Source: Lutibacter sp. A64
GTDB taxonomy: Bacteria > Bacteroidota > Bacteroidia > Flavobacteriales > Flavobacteriaceae
Direction: 5' to 3'
Length of the DNA: 64,000 nt
Assembly (NCBI RefSeq): GCF_022429565.1
Contig: NZ_CP092487.1
Span: 3,180,001 to 3,244,000, forward strand
Part shown: in pieces, positions 7,992 to 17,070 of the stretch
Position numbering within the stretch: position 1 is the stretch's first letter
Layout of the letters: each line of letters begins with the position of its first letter
Translations under genes and position numbers: made by a program
Notes under the pieces: model-generated
Databases searched by the model: none
What the model saw: the letters and a program-made list of their open reading frames with translations, nothing else
Told to the model about the DNA's origin: nothing

Positions 7992-8918
7992 ATGCAAATT
8001 ACAGGAAAACGATATTTAGATTATAGCTCTTTTATTAAATTAAATTTTGGTGAACGTGTACAAAAAATTTCATTAGATATTGGATTTTCTTGTCCAAACA
8101 GAGACGGAACAAAAGGTTTTGGTGGTTGCACGTATTGCAATAATAATACTTTTAATCCAGAATATTGCGAACCTCAAAAAAGTGTTAAAACACAATTAGA
8201 ACATGGTATTGAATTCTTTTCTAGAAAAGGGAAAAACAATAAATATTTAGCATATTTTCAAGCTTATACAAATACCTATTCTGATTTTGAATCGCTAAAA
8301 CAGCTGTATTTAGAAGCTTTAAGCGTGCCAAAAGTTGTTGGCTTGGTTATTGGAACACGTCCAGATTGTATTTCAAAAGAAATTATAGATTTTTTAGACG
8401 AACTTTCTAAAACCTATTTTATATCTTTAGAATTTGGTGTAGAAAGTACAAACGAAGCAACCTTATTAAAAGTAAATCGTTGTCATACCTACGAAGAAAC
8501 TAAGGAAACATATAATTTGTGTAAAAATAAAGGCTTTCATTTAGGCGCACATATAATTTTAGGACTGCCAGGAGAAACTAAAGCTGCGTTAATGAATCAT
8601 GCCGTAGAATTATCGAAATTACCAATTTCTACTTTAAAATTACATCATTTACAGATTGTAAAAAACTCGGTAATGGCAGTTCAATACAAACGAAATCCTG
8701 AGAATTTTAACTTATTTGCTGCAGAAGATTATATAGATTTTGTGTCTGAATTTATTACCTATTTACGGCCAGATATTATTATTGAGCGTTTTATTAGTGA
8801 AGCTCCGAAAGACTTGTTAATTGCACCAAAATGGGGTGGACTTAAAAATTTTGAGATTGTAGCTAAAATTGATAAAAACCTTCAGAAAAATAATTCTTGG
8901 CAAGGGATGAATTATTAA
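7992..8918 (+). CDS. Radical SAM protein, TIGR01212 (YhcC/YtqA) family
   Basis: The 308-residue protein starts MQITGKRYLDY. The iron-sulfur cysteines lie in CPNRDGTKGFGGCTYC, the unusually spaced cluster of the TIGR01212 family. Downstream are GTRPDCISKEIIDFL and LEFGVESTNEATLLKVNR, then HIILGLPGE, all typical of the Elp3-like radical SAM core. The reaction of this family is not established. The promoter position fixes the start at 7992. Confidence 0.9.
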   Translation: MQITGKRYLDYSSFIKLNFGERVQKISLDIGFSCPNRDGTKGFGGCTYCNNNTFNPEYCEPQKSVKTQLEHGIEFFSRKGKNNKYLAYFQAYTNTYSDFESLKQLYLEALSVPKVVGLVIGTRPDCISKEIIDFLDELSKTYFISLEFGVESTNEATLLKVNRCHTYEETKETYNLCKNKGFHLGAHIILGLPGETKAALMNHAVELSKLPISTLKLHHLQIVKNSVMAVQYKRNPENFNLFAAEDYIDFVSEFITYLRPDIIIERFISEAPKDLLIAPKWGGLKNFEIVAKIDKNLQKNNSWQGMNY

Positions 8919-9076
8919 GTTTTTCTTAAATAAAGAAGCCATTCTGAATGATATTTAAACATCTTTTATACGTTATTTAACCGTTGTGCCTTTTGATGAA
9001 AATTCGTCACTTCAAGTGAATTTAACGATTGAAAGTAAGTGAAATTTGTATCGAGAAGTAGAATTTCATCAATTTA

Positions 9077-9108
9077 TTTGTCAATTAATAATTTTATAGT
9101 ACTTTTGT
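9077..9108 (+). promoter_or_regulatory. Promoter of the TetR-family gene
   Basis: A -33 TTTG (9077-9080) and a -7 TACTTTTGT (9100-9108) are separated by 19 bp. Transcription would begin around 9112-9115, at or next to the GTG start, so the message may be leaderless. Confidence 0.5.
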
Positions 9109-9127
9109 TGAGTGATTAGTCAATATA
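9108..9127. promoter_or_regulatory. Probable autoregulatory TetR operator
   Basis: TTGAGTGATTAGTCAATATA overlaps the predicted transcription start and the GTG codon. It resembles the perfect palindrome at 9712-9731 (shared TTGA-TGA then TCAAT). One operator at the regulator gene and a better one at the adjacent SDR gene is the usual TetR arrangement. Confidence 0.5.
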
Positions 9128-9693
9128 AAAAAGATAAAAGAGAATTATTGTTAGAAGCAGCAACCAAACTTTTTGTAGAAAGAGGTTTGCATGCTACACC
9201 AACATCAGCAATTTCAAAAGAAGCTGGAGTTAGTGCTGGAATTTTGTTTCATTACTTTAAAACCAAAGAAGATTTAATTGATGAATTGTATATTTCTATT
9301 AAAAAAGAATATTCTTCTGCCATTCTTGAAGCTATAGACAAAATTAAATCTGACCTTGGAAAATTAAGATTAATTTGGTCAAATTCTTGGAGCTGGGCTT
9401 TAGATAATGATTTGAAATTTAAGTTTTTATTACAAATAGATAATACCAGTTGTGCAGAGCGCGTAAAAACACACCCAGATATTATTACCAAATATGAAGT
9501 GTTTAACAACTTAATACAAGGATATATAGATAAAAAACTAATCAAAAATATGGATACTCATTTTTTAATGGCATCTATGTTTGGTTTAATTACATCAATG
9601 GTTAGTTATATTACCCAGTTCCCAGAGAAAAGAAACGATTTAGTTTTTATTGAGCAAGCTTGGGAACAATTTTATAATTATTTAAAGCTTTAA
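9112..9693 (+). CDS. TetR/AcrR family transcriptional regulator
   Basis: The 193-residue product has the TetR DNA-binding domain: RELLLEAATKLFVERGLHAT, then ISKEAGVSAGILFHYFKTKE. The C-terminal ligand domain is helical and not diagnostic. The start is GTG at 9112; no in-frame ATG precedes the helix-turn-helix. Palindromic operator-like sequences lie over its own start and upstream of the next gene, so it probably represses itself and the downstream SDR gene. Confidence 0.85.
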   Translation: MISQYKKDKRELLLEAATKLFVERGLHATPTSAISKEAGVSAGILFHYFKTKEDLIDELYISIKKEYSSAILEAIDKIKSDLGKLRLIWSNSWSWALDNDLKFKFLLQIDNTSCAERVKTHPDIITKYEVFNNLIQGYIDKKLIKNMDTHFLMASMFGLITSMVSYITQFPEKRNDLVFIEQAWEQFYNYLKL

Positions 9694-9711
9694 AAAAATT
9701 TAACCATTGTA

Positions 9712-9731
9712 TTGATTGAATACTCAATCAA
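9712..9731. promoter_or_regulatory. Perfect palindrome, probable TetR operator upstream of the SDR gene
   Basis: TTGATTGAATACTCAATCAA has two exact 8-bp arms around ATAC, 13 bp before the ATG at 9744 and 18 bp after the TetR stop. Size and symmetry fit a TetR-family site. Confidence 0.65.
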
Positions 9732-9743
9732 AAAACTCATATT

Positions 9744-10523
9744 ATGAAAAATATAGCATTAATAACAGGAGCATCTACCGGAATAGGAAAAGAATTAGCT
9801 ACCATACACGCAGAAAATGGAGGCGATTTAATATTGGTAGCCAGAAGTAAAAAGAACTTAGATTTATTAAAAGCAACCTTAGAAAAAAAGCACGGTGTAA
9901 ATGTGTTGGTAATTGTTAAAGATTTAAGCAATTTAAATGCTGCCAAAGAACTATTCGATGAGGTAAATAATGCTGGAATTGAAATAGATTATTTAATGAA
10001 TAATGCGGGTTTTGGAGCTTTAGGGAAATTCCACGAATTAGATTTAGAGCGTCAAATTGCAATGATAAACCTTAATGTAACGTCATTAACCGCATTAACG
10101 CATTATTTTATGCCTAACTTTATAAAAAGAAATTCTGGAAAAATATTAAACACTTCTTCAACGGCAAGCTTTATGCCTGGTCCGTTGCAAGCTGTTTATT
10201 TTGCGACAAAAGCGTATGTTACATTTTTTAGCAATGCACTTGCAGAAGAATTATGCGACACCAATATTACTGTAACTAATTTAATGCCGGGTGCTACAGA
10301 AAGCGAATTTGGTGCAACTTCTGGAATGGATAAAACAGAAATGTTTAAAAAAACAGCGACCGCCCGTAGTGTGGCAGAAGATGGTTATAGAGGAATGTTA
10401 AAAGGAAAGTTAGATGTTGTTTCGGGTTTAACAACAATGCAAAAAATAATGATGGCTATGATTCCTTTTACTCCTAAAAAAATGTTGTTAAAGCAAATTC
10501 GTAGAATGCAAGAAGTAAAATAA
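9744..10523 (+). CDS. Short-chain dehydrogenase/reductase (SDR)
   Basis: A classical SDR of 259 residues: cofactor motif GASTGIGKE near residue 8, NNAGFGALG near 85, catalytic Ser region LNTSSTAS, and the YFATK pair (Y-x3-K). The C-terminal part around FTPKKMLLKQ resembles membrane-associated lipid-acting SDRs. It directly follows the TetR gene and its operator. The substrate is not predictable; a lipid or steroid-like ketone is a guess. Confidence 0.9.
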   Translation: MKNIALITGASTGIGKELATIHAENGGDLILVARSKKNLDLLKATLEKKHGVNVLVIVKDLSNLNAAKELFDEVNNAGIEIDYLMNNAGFGALGKFHELDLERQIAMINLNVTSLTALTHYFMPNFIKRNSGKILNTSSTASFMPGPLQAVYFATKAYVTFFSNALAEELCDTNITVTNLMPGATESEFGATSGMDKTEMFKKTATARSVAEDGYRGMLKGKLDVVSGLTTMQKIMMAMIPFTPKKMLLKQIRRMQEVK

Positions 10524-10579
10524 AACTGCTGACTTGAGCTGAAAAATACCAATTAAAAAAATTAGATACATCATTGAAA

Positions 10580-11701
10580 ATGATTAAAAAAATATTAAAA
10601 AAAATGTTGATAGGATTTATAGCAGTGGTGCTTTTAATAGTAATTGTAGGCGTATTATTTGTTAATTTAAGTCCACAATTTGGAGGGAAACCAACCAAAG
10701 AAAGCTTAGTTAAAATTGAAAAATCACCAAATTATAACGGAGATGGGACTTTTAAAAATTTAGAATTAACCTCAGCCAGTACGGGTTTTAAATTGAGCTC
10801 TATTCCAAAGTTTTTTACCAATGGAGAGAATAAAGTTCCAGCAAACGAATTGCCTTTAGAAAAAATAACTAAAGCATATTTTGAGAATGAGCCTAAGGAA
10901 CCTAGAATTACTTGGTTTGGACATTCTGCTATGTTTATTGAAATGGAAGGACTAAATATTTTTATAGATCCAATGTTAGGCGAAGTACCAGCACCACATC
11001 CGTTATTAGGAAATGCTAGGTTTAATAAAGAGTTACCTATTGCAATTGATGATTTACCTGAAATTGATTTGGTGTTGATTTCACACGATCATTACGACCA
11101 TTTAGATTATGGTTCTATTCAACAAATACATTCAAAAGTGAAACAGTTTTATGTTCCATTAGGCATAAAAGCACATATAACTGAATGGGGTGTAGCTGCA
11201 TCAAAAATTACAGAATTTGATTGGTGGGATAGTCAAACTTTAAACGGAATTGAGTTTATTGCAACTCCTGCACGACATTTTTCGGGAAGAGGTTTTACTA
11301 GAAACAATACATTATGGAGTTCTTGGGTATTAAAATCTGAAAGTAATTCAATTTATTTTAGTGGCGATAGTGGTTATGGAAAACATTTTAAAGAAATTGG
11401 TGAAAAATATGGTCCTTTTGATTTTGCTATGATGGAATGTGGGCAGTATAACGAACAATGGGCGCATATACATATGACTCCAGAAGAAACAATTTTGGCT
11501 TCTATTGATGTAAAAGCAGATTTAATTATGCCAATTCACTGGGGTGCTTTTAAGTTAGCATTACACACCTGGAACGATCCAATTATTAGAGCAACAAAAA
11601 AAGCAGCTGAATTAAATGTACAAATAAGTACCCCAAAATTAGGAGAAGGAATTGTTTTAAATGGAGAAGATTTTCCATCTTCGCATTGGTGGTTGAAATA
11701 G
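10580..11701 (+). CDS. MBL-fold metallo-hydrolase, NAPE-PLD/UlaG-like, membrane-anchored
   Basis: The start is ATG at 10580 (373 residues); an earlier in-frame TTG adds only two residues. An N-terminal membrane helix (LIGFIAVVLLIVIVGVLFV) precedes a beta-lactamase-fold domain with WFGHSAMFIEMEG, the metal motif SHDHYDHLD, then FSGDSGYG and MPIHWGAFKL. This resembles the NAPE-hydrolysing phospholipase D-like branch. It lies 56 bp after the SDR gene and is probably co-transcribed, suggesting lipid modification under TetR control. Confidence 0.85.
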   Translation: MIKKILKKMLIGFIAVVLLIVIVGVLFVNLSPQFGGKPTKESLVKIEKSPNYNGDGTFKNLELTSASTGFKLSSIPKFFTNGENKVPANELPLEKITKAYFENEPKEPRITWFGHSAMFIEMEGLNIFIDPMLGEVPAPHPLLGNARFNKELPIAIDDLPEIDLVLISHDHYDHLDYGSIQQIHSKVKQFYVPLGIKAHITEWGVAASKITEFDWWDSQTLNGIEFIATPARHFSGRGFTRNNTLWSSWVLKSESNSIYFSGDSGYGKHFKEIGEKYGPFDFAMMECGQYNEQWAHIHMTPEETILASIDVKADLIMPIHWGAFKLALHTWNDPIIRATKKAAELNVQISTPKLGEGIVLNGEDFPSSHWWLK

Positions 11702-11824
11702 AAATAATATAAGAAAATACATATTTTAATTTCTTATTTCGAGATTTATAAAATTGGAGATTATTTACTGGCTTTAACTCGGTTTAAACGCGTTTATATT
11801 TACTTTGTTAGTTATAAAAGCAAG

Positions 11825-13066
11825 TTACATTTTGTATATCCAAGGTCTTGGATTTTCTTTATGGGTATTGTTCCAAAATTCAAATCCTAAAATGGTTTTT
11901 CCTGTAATTTTATCGGTAAAAATAGTACCAATTTCTTGTTTGGTTTTTACATTATCACCAGATTTTACAAAGGTGTTTTCTAAATTTTTATATACAGTAA
12001 TATAATTACCGTGTTGAATTAAGACAGCTTTTTTATTTCCAGATGTTACTTGAACCGCTAATACTGTACCATCAAAAACAGCGCGTGCTTTACTGCCTTT
12101 TTCTGTTGTAATTCTAACGCCATTACTTTGTATAGTAGTAGTTTTTACAATTGGGTGAGGTTGCTTACCATAGAATGTAGAAACATAGCCTTTTTCAACG
12201 GGCCAATCTAATTTACCTTTATTCAATTCAAATTTTGAATTTAATTCTTTTGCAGCTGGTGTTAAAGCAAAAGAAGTTGCGCTTTTAGAAGTAGCTTTTG
12301 CAGTGGTGGTACTTCCAGATTTTTTATTAGAAGCGGCAATAGCAGCTCTAATAAGTTTGTCTATTTGACTGGCAACTCTGCTTTCTTCTTTTTGAAACTG
12401 TTTAATTTGTTTTTTATAGGTATTTTCTTTTTGTTTTACTTTAGCCAATAAAATTTCTTGTTCTTTTTTTTCTTTTTCAATTACAGAATGCTCCTTCTTT
12501 TGTATATCTAAAAGAGCCTTCTTTTGATCTTTTTTAACTTGTAAAGAATCTGTTAGAGCTTGTAATTCTGTAGTTTTTTTATGAATTTCATCACCTTGTT
12601 TTTTTCTAAAAGCAGTATATTGTTTCATATATTGAAACCGTTTATAACCTTGGAAAAAATTTTCTGATGACAGAAGAAACATAATTCTGCTATTTTGAGA
12701 TTTACTTTTATAAGAGTTGTAAATCATTTCTCCGTAGCCTTTTTTTAGTGCTTCTAGATCTCTTTTGTTCTTGTTTATTTCAAGTTGATTTGTGTAAATT
12801 TCGTTACTAAGTTCTTTCGATTCGTTTTCTATAGCTTTAATTAACTCTTGTCGCGTATTAATTTTAGCCTTAAGATCGTTTAGTTGATTTAATACATTTT
12901 TTTCTGTTCTTATAGTATTAGAAAGTAGTGCATTAATATATATTTGATCTTTTTGAAGCTGCACACGACGTGCCTCTAACACTTGGCGTTTAGATTTTTG
13001 AGCAGTACTATTAATACTGATAGATACTACTAAAAGCAGTAAAAGGTACTTTAATTTAAATTGCAT
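11825..13066 (-). CDS. EnvC-like murein hydrolase activator (degenerate M23/LytM domain)
   Basis: The 413-residue protein has a signal peptide (to about residue 22, NSTAQ), a long coiled coil (about 25-235) and a C-terminal LytM/M23 fold (about 280-413). At the usual HxGxD zinc site the sequence is SNGVRITTEKG, and the HxH motif reads YKNL, so metal ligands are missing although IQHGNYITVY keeps the fold. Coiled coil plus dead LytM domain is the EnvC design, which activates cell-wall amidases at division. Its ATG abuts the stop of the DUF4292 gene upstream. Confidence 0.85.
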   Translation of the reverse strand: MQFKLKYLLLLLVVSISINSTAQKSKRQVLEARRVQLQKDQIYINALLSNTIRTEKNVLNQLNDLKAKINTRQELIKAIENESKELSNEIYTNQLEINKNKRDLEALKKGYGEMIYNSYKSKSQNSRIMFLLSSENFFQGYKRFQYMKQYTAFRKKQGDEIHKKTTELQALTDSLQVKKDQKKALLDIQKKEHSVIEKEKKEQEILLAKVKQKENTYKKQIKQFQKEESRVASQIDKLIRAAIAASNKKSGSTTTAKATSKSATSFALTPAAKELNSKFELNKGKLDWPVEKGYVSTFYGKQPHPIVKTTTIQSNGVRITTEKGSKARAVFDGTVLAVQVTSGNKKAVLIQHGNYITVYKNLENTFVKSGDNVKTKQEIGTIFTDKITGKTILGFEFWNNTHKENPRPWIYKM

Positions 13067-13839
13067 TATTTTAAACTAATTTCTTTGTAACCATTTGGTA
13101 TTGAAAACGGAAAAGCTAAATCTTTATTGAATTCAACAGTGCGATATTCAATATCTATGGTTGTTATTTTTTTATGATCTAAAGCTTTAATATTAATACT
13201 TTTTGGAAATTCTTCTCCTTTTATTTTTGTGTAATCTGAATAAGAAACTGTTAATAATTGTTGTTTTTCTTTATTGCTAATTTCTTGTTTATTTATTTTA
13301 AAATTATCCGAATTTAAAAAGAATAAAATATCGAATAATGCTACATCTTTTTTAGGTTGTAACTGATATAATTTATTAGTTATTGTTGAGTTGTATTTTC
13401 CTTTTTTTAGGTTTAAAACAGCCTGACCTAAAAGAATATTCTGAACTTTTTCGTAATCTAATTCTGTCCCTAACCATTCGCTTAGTAAAGAAAAATCTCC
13501 ATCAAAAAAGGTTCTTTTCATTTTCTCGTAATAAAGAACCCTATTAGGGGTTATCATTACTTTTGCAACTGGAAATCCAAATTTTGTGGCACTCATCCAA
13601 ATTGTTTTATCTTTTTCTAAACGCAGTTTAATACTAAAACCTACCGATGTTTTATCATCTTTAAATTTAGCATTTATTTTTGCATCTATTGTTTTTTGGT
13701 CAAAATTAGAATTGTAATGGTTATTTATAATTTTTTTTGTTGAAATATTTTTGATGTTAGCATCAACAGCACTTTTATTAGATTTACACGATGTGAAAAT
13801 TACTAAAAAGATTAATAGTATTTTAGAAAATTGTTTCAT
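13066..13839 (-). CDS. DUF4292 domain lipoprotein
   Basis: The 257-residue product has a lipoprotein signal with Cys at residue 18 (LVIFTSCKS) and matches the Bacteroidota DUF4292 family, which has an LolA/LppX-like beta-sheet feel (WMSATKFGFPVAKVMITPNRV). It lies directly between a TPR gene and the EnvC-like gene, with stop and start codons touching on both sides, the conserved flavobacterial order. A cell-envelope role is inferred from this context. Confidence 0.8.
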   Translation of the reverse strand: MKQFSKILLIFLVIFTSCKSNKSAVDANIKNISTKKIINNHYNSNFDQKTIDAKINAKFKDDKTSVGFSIKLRLEKDKTIWMSATKFGFPVAKVMITPNRVLYYEKMKRTFFDGDFSLLSEWLGTELDYEKVQNILLGQAVLNLKKGKYNSTITNKLYQLQPKKDVALFDILFFLNSDNFKINKQEISNKEKQQLLTVSYSDYTKIKGEEFPKSINIKALDHKKITTIDIEYRTVEFNKDLAFPFSIPNGYKEISLK

Positions 13840-14799
13840 TTAATTTACCTGTTTTAACTGGTCTATTTTTTGTTTGTATTTTAAAACTTCTTTATCGTTA
13901 TTTAAACCTTTGTGGCTTATTATTAACTGATTGTAAAAGTTTACTTCCATTTCGTTGTTGTCAATAACAAAATCAATGCCAATTGTTAAAACGTCAATTG
14001 CTTCATTATATTTTTTAAGTTTATTAAGTGCGTAGCCATTTAATTGATATAGCACTGGTTGCGCTGGAAATAATTCTAGTGCCTTTTTGCTATCTGATTG
14101 TAACATTTCAAAAAGATTGTTTTCTAATTCGTAACTTAAAATTTGAAGTAATGTTTTAAAATTTTTATCTTTTTTATAAGAAGCTTTTAAAGCTTCAAAA
14201 TCTTTAATTTTAGGAAAACTTTCAGTTATTTTATCTCTTTGTTTAAGCAGTTTTTTTCTATTGGTTAAATAGGTTTTAAACCTTTTTATTTTTAAGGTAG
14301 TTAGTGCTTTGTTTTCTACTTCGGTAATTAAATCTTCGGCTTTTGTAAATTCTTTATTCTGAATATAAAGCAACACTAACTCATCGGCGTAAATTGGTTT
14401 TATTTCAACAAGTTTTTTTTGAACTTTAATAGCATCTAAATAATTTCTTTGTGCTTTTAAAATGGCCACTTTATGTCTTAACAGATGGTGGTTGTTAGGT
14501 TCTTTTTCTAATGCCTTATCTATAAAAATTTCAGCTTCGTAATATTTTTTTAGCAATAAATAATTCTTAGAGAATTCAAAATCAACAGCTATGTTTTCGG
14601 CATCAATTAAGTTGCATTTCTCTAGGTTCTCAACAGCCTTTGAATAATTATTTATGCTAGTTTCTTTTAATGCTTCAAAAAAGTATTCCTGAAATTTTAA
14701 ATTTTCAACTTCAGGGTTTTGTGTGTTTTGAGCGTGTGAAAAACCGGAAAAGAGCGCAATTCCAACTAAAACTATAGTATGTATTTTCTTTAAAATCAT
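13840..14799 (-). CDS. Exported tetratricopeptide repeat protein
   Basis: The chosen start (14799) gives MILKKIHTIVLVGIALFSGFS as signal peptide; a start at 14811 would add four residues. The remainder is helical with TPR units such as YYEAEIFIDKALEKEPNNHH and KKYNEAIDVLTIGIDFV. It is the first gene of a three-gene operon with DUF4292 and EnvC-like proteins. It probably scaffolds an envelope process; no catalytic motif is present. Confidence 0.8.
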   Translation of the reverse strand: MILKKIHTIVLVGIALFSGFSHAQNTQNPEVENLKFQEYFFEALKETSINNYSKAVENLEKCNLIDAENIAVDFEFSKNYLLLKKYYEAEIFIDKALEKEPNNHHLLRHKVAILKAQRNYLDAIKVQKKLVEIKPIYADELVLLYIQNKEFTKAEDLITEVENKALTTLKIKRFKTYLTNRKKLLKQRDKITESFPKIKDFEALKASYKKDKNFKTLLQILSYELENNLFEMLQSDSKKALELFPAQPVLYQLNGYALNKLKKYNEAIDVLTIGIDFVIDNNEMEVNFYNQLIISHKGLNNDKEVLKYKQKIDQLKQVN

Positions 14800-14890
14800 A
14801 TAAAGGTGCAATATACAATTTATTAAGATGATTTAAAGTTGATTTTTTTCAATTTTAATTACTAATTGTTTGTGTTTAGTTTTAATTATT

Positions 14891-14966
14891 GCGTTAGGGA
14901 TGGTAGTGGAAAGCCCACAGCGATAGCGAGGACTTGAAACGAACAGCCAGACCTGCAAGGTAACGC
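14891..14966. repeat. G+C-rich intergenic element with GCGTTA/TAACGC ends
   Basis: This 76-bp block stands out as much more G+C-rich than its surroundings. It begins GCGTTAGGGATGG and ends with the inverse TAACGC, and holds internal complementary pieces such as GAAAGCCCACAGCG and CGAGGACTTG. I recognise similar sequences as dispersed elements between flavobacterial genes. It may be a REP-like repeat or a structured RNA such as Rfam Flavo-1, which I cannot confirm here. Confidence 0.55.
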
Positions 14967-14980
14967 CCAAAATATAATAA

Positions 14981-15015
14981 TTGTAGTTTTCGGTATTTTT
15001 TTTGTGTAGTTTTGC
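14981..15015 (+). promoter_or_regulatory. Promoter of the ABC-F gene
   Basis: An exact -7 element TAGTTTTGC (15007-15015) lies 17 bp before the ATG, with a possible -33 TTG at 14981-14983 (23-bp spacer). Confidence 0.6.
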
Positions 15016-15032
15016 GTTAAAATTTACGGTTA

Positions 15033-16901
15033 ATGAATTACTTATCAGTTGAAAATATATCGAAATCGTTTGGCGAATTAACGTTGTTTGAAAACATTTC
15101 TTTTGGAATTAATAAAGATCAGAAAATTGCTTTTATAGCAAAAAATGGTACTGGAAAAACATCGATGCTTAATATAATTGCTGGTTTAGATAGTTCAGAT
15201 ACTGGGCAGGTTATTTCTAGAAAGGGCTTAAAAATTGAATATTTATCGCAAGAAGATCATTTAAATGAGGCTTTAACTATTGAACAAACTATTTTTGATT
15301 CGGATAATGAAACTTTAAAAGTAATTGAAGAATACGAACATGCATTGCAACACCCAGAAGAAGTAAATGAATACCAAAGGGCTTTTGAAAAAATGGAGCG
15401 TTTAAATGCTTGGGATTTTGAAACACAGTTTAAACAAATACTTTCTAAATTAAAATTAGACGATTTAACCAAAAAAGTAAGTGAACTTTCTGGTGGACAA
15501 CGCAAGCGCTTGTCTTTGGCTTTAATTTTAATTCATAAACCAGATTTGTTAATTTTAGATGAGCCAACAAATCATTTAGATTTAGAAATGATTGAATGGC
15601 TTGAAAGTTATTTTGAAAAAGAAAAAATCACTTTATTTATGGTTACACACGACCGCTTTTTTTTAGAACGTGTGTGTAATGAAATTGTAGAGTTAGATAA
15701 TGGTGGTTTTTATACTTATAAAGGAAATTACTCTAACTACTTACAAAAAAAAGAAGAACGTATAGAAATTGAACAAGCTACCGTAGATAAAGCTAAAAAC
15801 TTATTTAAAAAAGAGCTAGAATGGATGCGTAGGCAACCAAAAGCACGTACTACTAAAAGTAAAAGTAGAATAGACGATTTTTATGTAATTAAAGAAGCTG
15901 CTTCTAAACGTAGAAACGACCATAAAGTTCAGTTAGATATTGATATGGAACGTATGGGAACTAAAATTTTAGAGCTTCATAATGTTTCTAAATCGTTTGG
16001 TGATTTAAAAATTCTAGACAAATTTGACTATAATTTTTTACGTGGAGAACGCATTGGTATTATTGGGAAAAATGGTACTGGTAAATCTAGTTTTTTAAAT
16101 GTTATAACAGGAGAAATTCCTACCGATAGTGGTAAGGTTGTTATTGGTGAAACTATAAAGTTTGGTTATTATACGCAAGATGGAATTGTAATAAAACCAG
16201 GTCAAAAAGTAATTGAAGTTATTAAGGAATTTGGGGATTATATTCCGTTAAAAAAAGGTGGAATTATTTCTGCCGGACAGTTATTAGAACGTTTTTTATT
16301 TAGTAGAAAGCGTCAGTACGATTTTGTTGAAAAATTAAGTGGTGGAGAGCGTAAACGTTTGTTTCTGTGTACTGTTTTAATTCAAAACCCGAACTTTTTA
16401 ATTTTAGATGAGCCTACGAACGATCTAGATATTATAACGTTAAATGTGTTGGAGAGTTTTTTATTAGATTTTCCAGGTTGTTTATTGGTAGTATCGCACG
16501 ACCGTTATTTTATGGATAAAATTGTGGATCACTTATTTGTGTTTAGAGGAAAAGGTGTTGTTGAAGATTTTCCAGGAAATTATTCAGATTTTAGAGCATA
16601 TGAAGATTCTAAACCTAAAGAAGATGTAGTAGAAGTTAAAAAAGTTGAATCTGTTGCTCCAGTTAAAACTACAACAAAAGCAAAGTTAACCTATAAAGAA
16701 AAAAAGGAATTTGATGGTATTGAAGATGAAATAGCAGCCTTAAATTCTGAAAAAACAGCCATTGAAGCTAAATTTTTAGATGGTAATTTGTCTGGTGAAG
16801 AAATTAATGAACTATCAATTAAACTTCAAGAAATAGCAACTGAAATTGATGCTAAAGAAGAGCGTTGGTTTGAGCTCTCTTCTAAGTTAGAAGAAGATTA
16901 G
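15033..16901 (+). CDS. ABC-F family ATP-binding protein (Uup-like)
   Basis: The 622-residue protein carries two ABC ATPase domains and no membrane segments. Walker A motifs are AKNGTGKT (36-43) and GKNGTGKSS in the second domain; signatures are LSGGQRKRL and LSGGERKRL. A charged linker lies between the domains, and the C-terminus (about 555-622) is a coiled coil as in Uup. The first Walker A has Ala where Gly is usual. ABC-F proteins act on ribosomes or, for Uup, on ribosome or DNA structures. It is transcribed alone. Confidence 0.9.
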   Translation: MNYLSVENISKSFGELTLFENISFGINKDQKIAFIAKNGTGKTSMLNIIAGLDSSDTGQVISRKGLKIEYLSQEDHLNEALTIEQTIFDSDNETLKVIEEYEHALQHPEEVNEYQRAFEKMERLNAWDFETQFKQILSKLKLDDLTKKVSELSGGQRKRLSLALILIHKPDLLILDEPTNHLDLEMIEWLESYFEKEKITLFMVTHDRFFLERVCNEIVELDNGGFYTYKGNYSNYLQKKEERIEIEQATVDKAKNLFKKELEWMRRQPKARTTKSKSRIDDFYVIKEAASKRRNDHKVQLDIDMERMGTKILELHNVSKSFGDLKILDKFDYNFLRGERIGIIGKNGTGKSSFLNVITGEIPTDSGKVVIGETIKFGYYTQDGIVIKPGQKVIEVIKEFGDYIPLKKGGIISAGQLLERFLFSRKRQYDFVEKLSGGERKRLFLCTVLIQNPNFLILDEPTNDLDIITLNVLESFLLDFPGCLLVVSHDRYFMDKIVDHLFVFRGKGVVEDFPGNYSDFRAYEDSKPKEDVVEVKKVESVAPVKTTTKAKLTYKEKKEFDGIEDEIAALNSEKTAIEAKFLDGNLSGEEINELSIKLQEIATEIDAKEERWFELSSKLEED

Positions 16902-16907
16902 ATTTAT

Positions 16908-16935
16908 TGTCATTTCTGTGAAAACAGGAATCTAT
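16908..16935. repeat. Short intergenic hairpin repeat (TTTCTGT-gaaa-ACAGGAA)
   Basis: TTTCTGT (16913-16919) pairs with ACAGGAA (16924-16930) around GAAA, allowing one G-T pair. It resembles the very common Bacteroidota intergenic sequence GTCATTCCTG...CAGGAATC. It lies just after the ABC-F stop and may act as its 3' hairpin. Confidence 0.45.
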
Positions 16936-17070
16936 TTTTACTGAGTTATGGATATTTGCCGGAAGTATTACAGCATTGGGGCTTACTTTTTACTTGTAAA
17001 AGTGTTTAATTGTTGGTGAAAATACTAACAATGACTGTTGAATACTAGGTGTGGAAATTAAAGTTTCGTT

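Noticed and set aside
9001..9070. Dispersed intergenic repeat before the TetR gene
   Set aside because: The sequence feels familiar from flavobacterial spacers, but no second copy was found in this window, so it is not listed as a repeat.
11785..11796. Palindrome TAAACGCGTTTA between convergent genes
   Set aside because: Short, without a loop or T tract, and not near a promoter of either neighbour.
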